In this document: positions 56,405 to 64,000 of the stretch, piece by piece
Layout: the number at the start of each line of letters is the position of its first letter
Position numbering within the stretch: the first letter of the stretch is position 1
Source: Myxococcales bacterium
GTDB lineage: Bacteria > Myxococcota_A > Polyangia > Haliangiales > Haliangiaceae
Assembly: GCA_016706545.1 (NCBI GenBank)
Contig: JADJJK010000007.1
Coordinates: forward strand, 1 to 64,000
Reading direction: 5' to 3'
DNA length: 64,000 nucleotides
The notes under the pieces: model-generated
Told to the model about the DNA's origin: nothing
Database searches by the model: none
Seen by the model: the letters and a program-made list of their open reading frames with translations, nothing else
Position numbers and translations under genes: made by a program

Positions 56405-57593
56405 CTAAGGGGCAGTTTTCTCGGCGGTGAGCCACGTCGTAACCGCGGTTTCCCACGCGGTGGACGGATTGAGCTTGACGGGGTGGTTGCTGGCGCCCGG
56501 CTTGGGGCGATGAAGATCGCCGTCGACGGGATGTTGTTGAGGTCGACCGCGTTGCGCTCTTCTGCTGGCAGCCCGCGACGTCGTCGGCGGGGGGATGTCA
56601 TGTAGCCCTTGGCGCCGGGCGTTGTTGGCGGCCGCGCCGTGGCAGTTGTTGCAGCTCGCGGCCAGGATGGGCTTGACGTTGGCGACGTACGAGGCGACCG
56701 CCTTGCACACGCTCGGGTCCACCGCGCCGCCCTCGGGCTTGTACTTGTCGATGACCTGGAACGAGATGGCCATCTCGTTGGGTGCGCCGGTGTCCGACAG
56801 CGCGCGCAGGTCGGTGAGCCCGGCGAACCCGCCGCCGATGGTGCCCGACATGTTCGCGGCCACGTTGGTCTTGATGGCGAAGAAGGCGTCGCCCGTCGAT
56901 GGTCGGCGTGGTGTTGCCGCGGTGTAGCCGGAGGAACACGGGGTCTCGACGTCCGCGCCCTCGGCGCCGGCCTTCACCTTGAGGTTGGCGAGGTACGGGG
57001 AGTTCGACAGCGGCAGCACCTCGTAGAGGAACTCGACGTCGGCTTCGATGCCGGTCTTGTCCGGGCGGATGCCGCGCAGGGGACACCGTGTTGACCTGGC
57101 AGGCCGCCCGCGCGCCCACGCACACCGTCGGCGGAACTTGGCGGTCACGATGTACGAGGGGCCGTCGCCACCGACGACATCGCTGCCCGCGCGCGCTGCT
57201 CGGCGCGCAGCCAGGCCAACATGACCTCGTAGTCGCTCTCGGTCTGGCCGTTGCGGGTCGCCAGCGCAAACTCCGGCCCCGAGTGCACGCCCTTGGTCAA
57301 AGAGCCGGCTCTTGGCCGCGTCGATGAAGTTGATCATCCAGGCTTGAACTCCTTGATGGTCTGGTAGACCTCCAGCGGAGCGTTGCCCTTGAGAAAGTCG
57401 GAGTTGGCGAGCGTTGTGTGGCAGCCGCCGCACTGCTCCATGGCGACCGTGTAGGCCTTGCCCCTCACGAACAGGTCCCGGGCCTTGCGCTGGTTGACCG
57501 TGAGGCCGTCATCGGAGGGGGTCAGAGATGAAACCCACGCACCCCACGAGCAGCGTCGCGACCGCGACCCGCGCTCAGCGTCAGTCGGACCAT
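56405..57593 (-). CDS. Predicted di-haem c-type lipoprotein, heavily frameshifted
   Basis: Read in three phases. ATG 57593 gives MVRLTLS; another phase continues VAVATLLVGCVGFISDP (lipobox LLVGC), then SDDGLTVNQRKARDLFVRG and EQCGGCHTTLANSDFL, a CxxCH haem site. Later MINFIDAAKSRLF, IRPDKTGIEADVEFLYEVLP and ANVKPILAASCNNCHGAAA carry a second CxxCH. Near the end LPAEERNAVDLNNIPSTAIF and PKPGASNHPVKLNPSTAW lie in different phases. At least five indels. First gene of the minus-strand cluster. Confidence 0.6.
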
Positions 57594-58098
57594 GTCCAGA
57601 TGCCGGATGAGGGTCTCAAGCATCGACCGGCGGACCGGCTTGCGCTGCGAACCATCAATTGTGACGCCATGCCGGGACCCTATCGCAATGACCGTGCCCA
57701 GCCTGAGGTGATCCCGGAGCGCCGCCAAGTCCTTGAAATGCAGCGGGGCGAAACTGGCCCCAGCCCTGGGGGTTGAGGGAAGGAATCCCAGTGGGGTCGA
57801 GTGTTCCCAGATCGCAACCATTTGGAATTGCTATGTCGCAATGAGGCAGGCGCGACACCGGAACGCCGTGTGTGGTTGCGATCTTTTTTCCAGCTCACGA
57901 AAATGACATGTCGCGTCACCGAAGTGTTCCACGGCCTCGGTCTTTATGTGCTGAATTTTGCACAGCACTTTAGCTGGAGGCCAGGCCACCAGCTCGGCGC
58001 CCTGGGGAGCGAAGGTGTCGACCTGGGTCTACAACCCGACGGATTGGAGGCTGGTGCCCAGGCCCCCAGTCAAACTCGATGAAATGCGCATTATATTG
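57594..58098. other. 505-bp promoter/leader region with a stem-loop
   Basis: No gene supported. Contains the 57809-57889 stem-loop. Base composition from about 57790 to 57980 is AT-richer than average. The rest, up to the sterol-desaturase gene stop, shows nothing recognisable. Confidence 0.55.
57809..57889 (+). ncRNA. 12-bp stem with long loop and T6, possible terminator or small RNA
   Basis: AGATCGCAACCA (57809-57820) pairs perfectly with TGGTTGCGATCT (57873-57884), followed by six T (57884-57889). The 52-nt loop can fold further. On the plus strand this resembles the 3' end of a transcript; on the minus strand it is the leader of the haem-protein cluster. No RNA family is recognised. Confidence 0.4.
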
Positions 58099-58923
58099 CT
58101 ACCTCGCTTTGGTCGCGCCTGGACGGCCGAAGACCGCGCGGAGAACGTCGCGAAGGCTGCGACTGGCTGCCACGTCTCTGGACATGTCGGCGAGGTCGTG
58201 AACGGCGATGCGCCAGGGATGAAAGGTGTGGAGGTCCTGGGTGAGCCCGTAGGTGACGCGCTCTCGCTCGAGCGCGAAGGTGCCAAACCAGCGGTCCCAC
58301 AGGATGAAGATGCCGCCGTGGTTTCGGTCGAGGTACTGCGGGTCCTTGCCATGATGCACGCGGTGGTGAGAGGGCGTGTTGAAGACCCACTCCAGCGCGC
58401 CGAGCTTTGGCACCGCCTCGGTGTGCAGCCAGAACTGATAGAGCAGGCTCACGGCCTGGGCCGTGAGGATCATCGCTGGCGGAAATCCCAGGAGCGGGAG
58501 TGGCAGCCAGAACCAGGGGGCCGTCAGCGGGGTGAGCACGGGCTGCCGCAAGGCCGTCGAGAGGTTGTAGTGCCGGCTCGAGTGGTGAACGACGTGGACG
58601 GCCCAGAGCACCCGCACCTCATGGTGCGCGCGGTGAAACCAGTAGTAGCAGAGGTCCTCCGCGACCAGCAGCACGCCCCAGGACCAGGGCCCCAGCGCGA
58701 GGGGGACATCGATCAGCCGGAACTGATAGAGCCAGGCCCACAGCGGGATCGTGGCCAGCTTGGTCGCTGCCGAGAGGACGACGTTGGCCAGGCCCATGGT
58801 GAGGCTCGCGGCGGTGTCGCGAAGCTCGTAGCCGACAGCCGTGGGGTGGCGGCGCGCCCAGGCAAGCTCCAAGGCGATCAATAGGAGGAAGGCCGGGATC
58901 GAGTACAGGACGAGGTTGGACAT
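58099..58923 (-). CDS. Sterol desaturase/fatty-acid hydroxylase family enzyme
   Basis: Di-iron membrane enzyme of 274 residues. His boxes HRAHH, HVVHHSSRHYN and HHRVHHGKD are the family pattern; hydrophobic helices surround them. It hydroxylates or desaturates a lipid, but the substrate is unknown. Some myxobacteria make sterols, so a sterol-related role is possible. It is divergent from the HDAC-like gene, 84 bp apart. Confidence 0.92.
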   Translation of the reverse strand: MSNLVLYSIPAFLLLIALELAWARRHPTAVGYELRDTAASLTMGLANVVLSAATKLATIPLWAWLYQFRLIDVPLALGPWSWGVLLVAEDLCYYWFHRAHHEVRVLWAVHVVHHSSRHYNLSTALRQPVLTPLTAPWFWLPLPLLGFPPAMILTAQAVSLLYQFWLHTEAVPKLGALEWVFNTPSHHRVHHGKDPQYLDRNHGGIFILWDRWFGTFALERERVTYGLTQDLHTFHPWRIAVHDLADMSRDVAASRSLRDVLRAVFGRPGATKAR

Positions 58924-59007
58924 GGGAGCTCGCGATCGATAGTACCTTGCAGCCGTTCGAATCCTGTCGTGGGGACAAGCGGGGATTTGGTGTACATTGG
59001 CTCACCA

Positions 59008-60046
59008 ATGCTCGGCTTCGTCCTGGACGACGTGTTCATGCAACATCGCTCCCCGACGGGGCATCCCGAGCGAGTGGCGCGGTTTGAAGCTGTGGCGACC
59101 GCGCTGCGTGCCGCCAACCTCGCCGGGCGCGGCAAGCACATCCCGATCCGGTCGGCGAGCGAAGAGGAGCTGTTGCGGGCGCACAGCGCGACCTATCTGC
59201 AAGAGCTGACGCGCACCGTGCCGGGCAAGAGCGGATGGCTCGACGCCGACACGTACTTCTCCCCCGGGACCTGGGACGCGGCGCTCGCGGCCGCTGGCGG
59301 GTTGACCGAGCTGACCGTGCGCGCGCTGCACGGCGAGCTGACGCGCGGGCTCGCGGTGGTGCGGCCGCCTGGCCATCACGCGACCCGCGACCGCGCGATG
59401 GGGTTCTGCTTGATCAACAACGTGGCGGTCGCCGCGGCGACGGCGCGCGCCCAGGGCGCGGCGCGGGTGGCCATCGTCGACTGGGATGTGCATCACGGCA
59501 ACGGCACCCAGGACATCTTCTGGGGAGGACCCCGCGGTCATGTACCTGTCCGTCCACCAGTATCCATACTATCCAGGGACCGGCGCGCCCTCTGAGGTCG
59601 GCGGCGTCTCCGCGCGCGGCAGCACGATCAATGTCGGCTTGCCGCCTGGCCTTGGCGACGCCGAGTACCTGCACGTGTTCGACACCGTGTTCGTCCCGGC
59701 GCTGCGCCGGTTCCGGCCGGATCTGGTCCTGGTGTCGGCGGGGTTCGATCCGTACCGCGACGATCCGCTCGCCCAGATGAGCGTGACCGCGGCTGGCTTT
59801 GGCGCGATGGCCAGGCGGCTGCGGCTGGTGGCCGATGAGGTCTGCGAGGGCCGGATGGTGGCGGTGCTCGAGGGCGGCTATGACCTGCACGGCCTGGCCA
59901 CCGGCATCACCTCGGTGCTCGACGCCATGGACGCGCCCGCCGCGGGGCCGCGCCTGGTGGAGCCGGGGGCCGCCCTGCCCATCGCCGGGGATGCGGCGCC
60001 CTCGATCCTGGCCACGCTGGCGGCGCATCGCGAGGCCACGCCATGA
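59008..60046 (+). CDS. HDAC-like class II deacetylase, frameshifted
   Basis: Zinc-dependent deacetylase of the histone deacetylase/acetylpolyamine amidohydrolase family. RPPGHHA, DWDVHHGNGTQDIF (Zn Asp and His), SAGFDPYRDDPL (third Zn ligand) and LEGGYDLHG (catalytic Tyr) are all present. One G too many in GGGG at about 59522 shifts the frame between IFW and EDPAVMYLSVHQYP; repaired length 345. ATG 59008 has no SD; a leaderless start is possible. The TGA overlaps the start of the kinase gene. Confidence 0.9.
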
Positions 60047-61728
60047 AGCCGCCGCCGATGGCCTTGCCGCAGCCGGTGCCGGTGGGCGAGCGCTACTTGC
60101 TCATCCGCCGCCTGGCGGTGGGGGGCGTCGCCGACATCTTCCTGGCCCGGCAGTCCGCGACCGCCGGCTTCGAGAAGGACGTGGTGATAAAGCGGCTGCG
60201 CCCCGAGCTCCGCAGCAACTCGCGCGCGGTGCGGATGTTCCTTGAAGAGGCCCGCATTGGCGCGCTGCTCAATCACCCAAACGTGGTGCATGTCTACGAC
60301 GTCGACGTGGCCGACGGGGCGCCATACATCGCGATGGAATACATCGTGGGCGGTGAGCTGGGGACGCTTTGTCGGCGAGGGCTGGCGCAGAAGAAGTTCC
60401 TGCCGCTCGAGCACGCGGTGGAGCTGATGCGGCAGGCCGCCGCGGGCCTTGGCTACCTTCACGCCAAGCGCAGCACCGACGGCCAGGCGCTGCAGATCTG
60501 CCACCGCGATCTGTCGCCCAACAACCTGCTGGTCACCGAGGACGGCTTCCTCAAGATCATCGACTTTGGCATCGCCAAGACGTGGCGCTCGGACGCCGCC
60601 GCGGACCGCGTGTTGCCAGGCAAGCTCGGCTATCTCTCTCCGGAGCAGGTGGCGCGCACGGCCGTCGACCAGCGCACCGACATCTTCTCGCTGGGCGTGG
60701 TGCTCTACGAGATCACCTTGGGGCGGCGGCTGTTCAAGGGGCCCGCGCACGAGGTGGTGCGCATGATTCGCGAGCACGTGGTCGAGCCGCCGACCTTCGT
60801 CCGTCGCAGCTATCCCCCGGCGCTGGAGGAGATCGTGATGCGGGCGCTCAGCCCGGCGCCCGCGCGCCGGTACCAGAGCGCCTATGATCTGGCCGATGAC
60901 CTCGAGCAGTTCCTGCAAGACGCCAAGCTGTCGTCGGGACCTGTGCGGATCGCGCGCTACCTCGACGAGCTGGCGCACGCCGAGGGCGGCAGTCGGCGAC
61001 CGGAGCTGGTGAGCTCCACCGGGCGGTTTAGCCGGGTGGATCTGGACCTGGAGGCGGCGCCGTTTCGCAGCTTCCGCGCGGCGCCGGGGCGAGAGTGGGA
61101 TGACGCGGAGGAGCCAGTGGCGGACGTGGCCTCCGCGCTGGGGATCGACGTGAGCGAGCTGCGCGCGATGCGGGTGCCACCGGCCGAGCCCAAGGGAGAG
61201 GCCGCGGGGCAGCCGGTCAGCGCGGCGGTCGCCTCGGTCGGTTCGGCGGTCAGCGCGCCGGTCGCGTCGGCGGTTAGCGCGCCGGTCGCCTCGGTCAGTT
61301 CGCCGGTCGCCTCGGTCAGCGCGGCGGTCGCCTCGGTCAGCGCGGCGGTCGCCTCGGTCAGCGCGGCGGTCGCCTCGCCGGTCAGCGCGCCGGTCACCGA
61401 AACCGCGCCAGAGGTCAACGTCGACTCCAAGCGGACGGTCAACCCCGACGTCGTGTCAGGCGACAGCCTCGCCCCAACGTCAGCGGCCAAGCCAGCCGCT
61501 GACTCCGACGGTCCAGACGACGACGCGAAGACCGACCGCGAGGTCGCCACCGTCGACGAGGTCCGTCCCATCGCGGGCTCGGCTCGGCCCCTCGCGCCCA
61601 TCGACAGCGGCGCCGCGACCTTCGGCGCGGCGTTCATTCATCGCGCGGCCCCTCCGCGGTCCCGCTTCCTGGTGGTGGCCGTGCTGGTTGCGCTGCTGCT
61701 CTTCTTCCTCTACATGACTGCTTGCTGA
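60043..61728 (+). CDS. Tail-anchored Ser/Thr protein kinase
   Basis: 561 residues, intact. Kinase domain about 17-295: LAVGGVADIFLA (glycine loop degenerate, common in myxobacterial kinases), Lys50 in VVIKRL, HRDLSPNN at 154, DFG at 174, SPE in place of APE at 199. Then a linker with a VSAAVAS heptad repeat, an acidic stretch, and a C-terminal membrane helix (FLVVAVLVALLLFFLYMTAC, about 541-561), leaving the kinase in the cytoplasm. Start in ATGA overlap with the deacetylase gene. Confidence 0.94.
   Translation: MKPPPMALPQPVPVGERYLLIRRLAVGGVADIFLARQSATAGFEKDVVIKRLRPELRSNSRAVRMFLEEARIGALLNHPNVVHVYDVDVADGAPYIAMEYIVGGELGTLCRRGLAQKKFLPLEHAVELMRQAAAGLGYLHAKRSTDGQALQICHRDLSPNNLLVTEDGFLKIIDFGIAKTWRSDAAADRVLPGKLGYLSPEQVARTAVDQRTDIFSLGVVLYEITLGRRLFKGPAHEVVRMIREHVVEPPTFVRRSYPPALEEIVMRALSPAPARRYQSAYDLADDLEQFLQDAKLSSGPVRIARYLDELAHAEGGSRRPELVSSTGRFSRVDLDLEAAPFRSFRAAPGREWDDAEEPVADVASALGIDVSELRAMRVPPAEPKGEAAGQPVSAAVASVGSAVSAPVASAVSAPVASVSSPVASVSAAVASVSAAVASVSAAVASPVSAPVTETAPEVNVDSKRTVNPDVVSGDSLAPTSAAKPAADSDGPDDDAKTDREVATVDEVRPIAGSARPLAPIDSGAATFGAAFIHRAAPPRSRFLVVAVLVALLLFFLYMTAC
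61216..61395 (+). repeat. 21-bp repeat coding VSAAVAS heptads
   Basis: About eight copies, three consecutive ones identical, others altered by one to three bases or joined by short extra codons. It forms the flexible linker of the kinase. The length of such arrays can change by slippage. Confidence 0.85.
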
Positions 61729-62972
61729 TGCACACCCCGCGAGTCCCTTGGCTCTTGGCCTTGCTCTTGGCGGCGGCGTGCCGAGATCCGGCGGCGCCTG
61801 CGCCCAAACCGCGGGAGGCCGCGCCGCCGCGCAGGGTGATCGACCCTCCCGGGACGGTGCGGCCGCTTCCGCCCTACGCCATCTCCAATAGCGGGGTCGG
61901 TCCCTATCAGCTCGGCGCGTCGCTGTCCGCGGTGCTCTACGAGCTGCCCTCGGGGCCGCGCATGGTCCTCCTCGACGTCCCCGAGCTGGTGAAGCAGAAC
62001 GTGATCCGCGCCGAGGACGACGCGATCTTGGTGAGCGGCGCGGTGATGGGCGAGGTCAAGGTGGTCGCGGTGGTCCGAGAGGCCGTGGCACGCACGGAGT
62101 CGGGGATCGCCGTCGGCACCACGCGCGCGGAGCTGGCGGCGGAGCTGGTCACCGACGGCGCAGACTCCACGGTGGCGCGCGATCCGCGGCTGGCGGTGAC
62201 CCGCCGGCTGCCGGCGGCTCGGATGGTGCTGCGCGGCGACAAGGTGCAGGCGGTGGTGCTGGCCTCTGGTGGTCCGCCGCAAGCGCCGGTGCCCCAGGTC
62301 GCCGCGCCTCCGGAGAAACCGGCGCCGCCGGTCAAGGTCGACAAGGAGGGCGCCGGCAAGGAGCCGCGCGCCGTGGTCGCGCCGCGGTGCGCAGCTCCAA
62401 GGCCCGCGGAGATGGAGACCGGGCCGTGGATGGCGGCGTGCTTGAGCGCGAGCGGTGAGGTCGTCCGCGTGCGCGACGAAGAGGTGAGCGTGCGCAGCGG
62501 CGGGGATGGCAAGGAGCGGCCGCTCGCGGTGCTGCGCGTACGCGGCCTCTTGTTCGCGGCGCCGCTGCGCGCCAGCGAACGCGCGGAGGAGCGCGATGAC
62601 CTGGTCGTGGTCTCCAAGGTCGCGCGAGCCGAGGACGTGACCTGGACGGTGGCGATCTATCACCTCGAAGCCGGACGGCTGGTGCGGGTGGCGGAGCAGA
62701 TCGTGTATCGCCTCAGCGCTGAAGGGGCTCGCTGGATCGGCGTGTCGCTGGAAGAGGCAGAGATCTACCTGGAGCTGGCGGCGCGTGAAGACGGCGTGGT
62801 GGTGGGTGGGTTCCTGGTGATCTCCGCGGGGGACCGCATCCGAGACGTGGTGGCGCTTCGCGAGGTGTCCATCAGCCGACGCCGGGGGATCCCCGAGGCG
62901 TCTGCCTTGCCCATGTCGCCCAAGGACGGTGGCGCGGTGGACTCCGCATCGCCGGTAGACGCTGGGCCCTGA
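61728..62972 (+). CDS. Predicted lipoprotein, unknown function
   Basis: 414 residues from ATG 61728, which shares one base with the kinase stop (TGATG). Signal peptide and lipobox LAAAC at about 17. Two parts joined by a Pro/Lys linker: first GVGPYQLGASLSAVLYELPS ... GIAVGTTRAELAAELVTDGA, which repeats a short motif; second rich in strands (VTWTVAIYHLEAGRLVRVAE). Conserved name not recognised. Membership in the deacetylase-kinase operon is clear from spacing. Confidence 0.8.
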   Translation: MHTPRVPWLLALLLAAACRDPAAPAPKPREAAPPRRVIDPPGTVRPLPPYAISNSGVGPYQLGASLSAVLYELPSGPRMVLLDVPELVKQNVIRAEDDAILVSGAVMGEVKVVAVVREAVARTESGIAVGTTRAELAAELVTDGADSTVARDPRLAVTRRLPAARMVLRGDKVQAVVLASGGPPQAPVPQVAAPPEKPAPPVKVDKEGAGKEPRAVVAPRCAAPRPAEMETGPWMAACLSASGEVVRVRDEEVSVRSGGDGKERPLAVLRVRGLLFAAPLRASERAEERDDLVVVSKVARAEDVTWTVAIYHLEAGRLVRVAEQIVYRLSAEGARWIGVSLEEAEIYLELAAREDGVVVGGFLVISAGDRIRDVVALREVSISRRRGIPEASALPMSPKDGGAVDSASPVDAGP

Positions 62973-63363
62973 CCGGCCCTGACCGGTCATGCAGGCCTTG
63001 GGGCTGTGACGGGTTCACGACGGGGCCGGCCGCGCTCGCGCAGACGCCGCGCGCGCGACGAAAATCGCGGCGAGTCGGCTGGCGGGAACACCTCGCCTCA
63101 CCTCGGTGTGCGAGCGATCTCACAATTGTGAACCGGCAGGCTTTCCGCGAAAGGGCATTTCGGTGCCAGCGCGCACCTCCAAGCTGGCATGGGCCTGGCA
63201 GCGTTCCTTTCCTCAAGCTGCGCGGGGCTCGCGCTGGCTTGCGCTCGCTTGGGCCGGGTGCGGTTGCGGGAGCGCAGTTCTTTCTGCACAATAGGGTTGG
63301 TTCGATGTTTTCTCCTACAAGCCAGCGAGGTTGGGCCGGTACGTCTTGCTACGGGAGCCCAGC
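62973..63363. other. 391-bp intergenic region before the GltJ-like gene
   Basis: Contains tandem CCCTGACCGG near 62968-62987, TGACCGGTCA, and the palindrome TCACAATTGTGA at 63120-63131. No gene or RNA is supported. Confidence 0.55.
63120..63131. promoter_or_regulatory. Perfect 12-bp palindrome, candidate operator
   Basis: TCACAATTGTGA is fully symmetric and AT-rich against a GC-rich background, 233 bp ahead of the last gene. It could bind a dimeric regulator; no factor is assigned. Confidence 0.35.
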
Positions 63364-64000
63364 GTGAGATTCGCGTGCGATCGATGCAAGACCCGTTACT
63401 CGATCGCAGATGAGCGGGTTCGCGGCAAGATTCTCAAGATTCGCTGTAAGGCCTGCGCCAACGTCATCACGGTGCGGGAGGGCATGGACGCGCCAGCGGA
63501 GGGCGAGCGGGTAAGTCGCCCCACCACGATGGCGCCGCAGGCGACCGTTGGGTCGGGCGGGGTGGCCTCGCCGCCAGCGCCGGCGCCAGCACCAGCGCTT
63601 GGTAGCGCGTTTGCATCCGCGATGCGCGCGCCCGCGCCGTCGCAGCTCGAGGACGAGTGGTACGTGTCGCGGGATGGGGAGCAGCAGGGCCCCTTTGACC
63701 TGCCGACCGCGCAGGCGTGGGTCTCCCAGCAGCCTTACGACGCCGAGCTGTACTGCTGGTGCGAGGGCTTCGACGACTGGTTGGCCGTGGAGCGCATCGC
63801 GCACTTTCGGACGCTGCGCACGCGACCAGCACCGCCTCTGGCGCCGCCGGTGGCTGCCGCTCCGCTACCAGCAGCCGCGGCGGTGGCGACCCCGGCGTTG
63901 TCTCCCCAGTCCCCCGGGCTGCCTGGCCCGCGCGGTGGGGCTGGCGCCGCGCTCGCGCACGAGCCATCCGGCGCCATGCCGGTGCTACGTGAGCCGGGGG
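63364..64000 (+). CDS. Zinc-ribbon plus GYF-domain protein, GltJ/AgmX-like, 3' partial
   Basis: GTG 63364 opens a frame that runs to the window end (212 codons). It begins RFACDRCKTRYSIADERVRG, KILKIRCKACANVITVRE, a four-Cys zinc ribbon (MJ0042 type). After a Pro/Ala linker comes a GYF_2-like domain: WYVSRDGEQQGPFDLPTAQA and LYCWCEGFDDWLAVERI. A second Pro/Ala linker then starts. This is the N-terminal layout of GltJ, the Myxococcus gliding-motor protein whose zinc ribbon and GYF domains contact MglA. The motif pair also occurs in other myxobacterial proteins, so GltJ identity needs the missing C-terminus (membrane helix, TonB-like end). Confidence 0.75.
   Translation, partial: MRFACDRCKTRYSIADERVRGKILKIRCKACANVITVREGMDAPAEGERVSRPTTMAPQATVGSGGVASPPAPAPAPALGSAFASAMRAPAPSQLEDEWYVSRDGEQQGPFDLPTAQAWVSQQPYDAELYCWCEGFDDWLAVERIAHFRTLRTRPAPPLAPPVAAAPLPAAAAVATPALSPQSPGLPGPRGGAGAALAHEPSGAMPVLREPG

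Noticed and set aside
57522..57821. Minus-strand 99-codon frame upstream of the haem lipoprotein.
   Set aside because: It includes the lipoprotein's first residues in one phase but its upstream part runs through the stem-loop region and shows no motif; the ATG at 57593 with the lipobox is the better start.
57958..58884. A 308-codon plus-strand frame opposite the sterol-desaturase-family gene.
   Set aside because: The minus strand carries all three His boxes; the plus frame has no domain.

Overview
This 64-kb window is GC-rich chromosomal DNA from a Gram-negative, myxobacterium-like organism (Myxococcota, formerly Deltaproteobacteria; a Haliangium/Kofleriaceae-type relative is my inference). 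The evidence is a TonB-dependent receptor, an Omp85 plus TamB pair, a LapA/LapB-like pair, many predicted lipoproteins, three Ser/Thr protein kinases with long low-complexity linkers and membrane anchors, a Tat-exported protein next to haem-motif proteins, and a final open frame with the zinc-ribbon plus GYF layout of the gliding protein GltJ.

Layout. 1-7.4 kb: TonB-dependent receptor (its start lies outside the window), LapA-like and LapB-like genes, an AI-2E/PerM-family permease and a secreted Gly/Ala-rich protein. 7.4-12.1 kb: a zinc-ribbon methyltransferase, a zinc-ribbon Ser/Thr kinase and a TetR regulator on the minus strand, a 177-bp near-palindrome, and a small unknown protein. 12.2-30.6 kb: the str-S10-spc-alpha ribosomal supercluster, rpsL to rplQ, including secY, map and rpoA. 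rplC (L3) is absent and the end of tuf runs straight into rpsJ. adk and infA are not at their common places. 30.8-39.3 kb: Omp85-family and TamB-family genes on the minus strand, overlapping by 4 bp. 39.3-40.8 kb: a PDZ protein and a small lipoprotein gene set between two inverted copies of a roughly 100-bp element whose hairpins share the loop motif GTGTCAAAC. 40.8-45.8 kb: the complete pyruvate dehydrogenase complex, lpdA-pdhA-pdhB-pdhC. 45.8-46.7 kb: yceD-rpmF behind a strong sigma70-like promoter. 47.1-52.9 kb: a non-RD kinase with a PEGA-like domain, its overlapping secreted partner, a lipoprotein and, on the minus strand, a lipobox-bearing methyltransferase and a broken lipoprotein gene. 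53.0-57.6 kb: a four-gene minus-strand export/haem cluster closed by a good intrinsic terminator. 58.1-64 kb: a sterol-desaturase-family enzyme, an HDAC-like deacetylase overlapping a Ser/Thr kinase gene, a lipoprotein, and the partial GltJ-like gene.

Quality warning. At least 30 apparent frameshifts, many of them one base in a C or G run, interrupt genes that must work (fusA, rpoA, several ribosomal proteins, pdhB, pdhC and others). Several occur as compensating pairs inside a single protein. The simplest reading is uncorrected consensus error, as in long-read or draft assemblies, rather than biology. I give frameshifted genes at their full homologous extent and state where the frame breaks. 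The rplC gap and the tuf/rpsJ junction may have the same origin.
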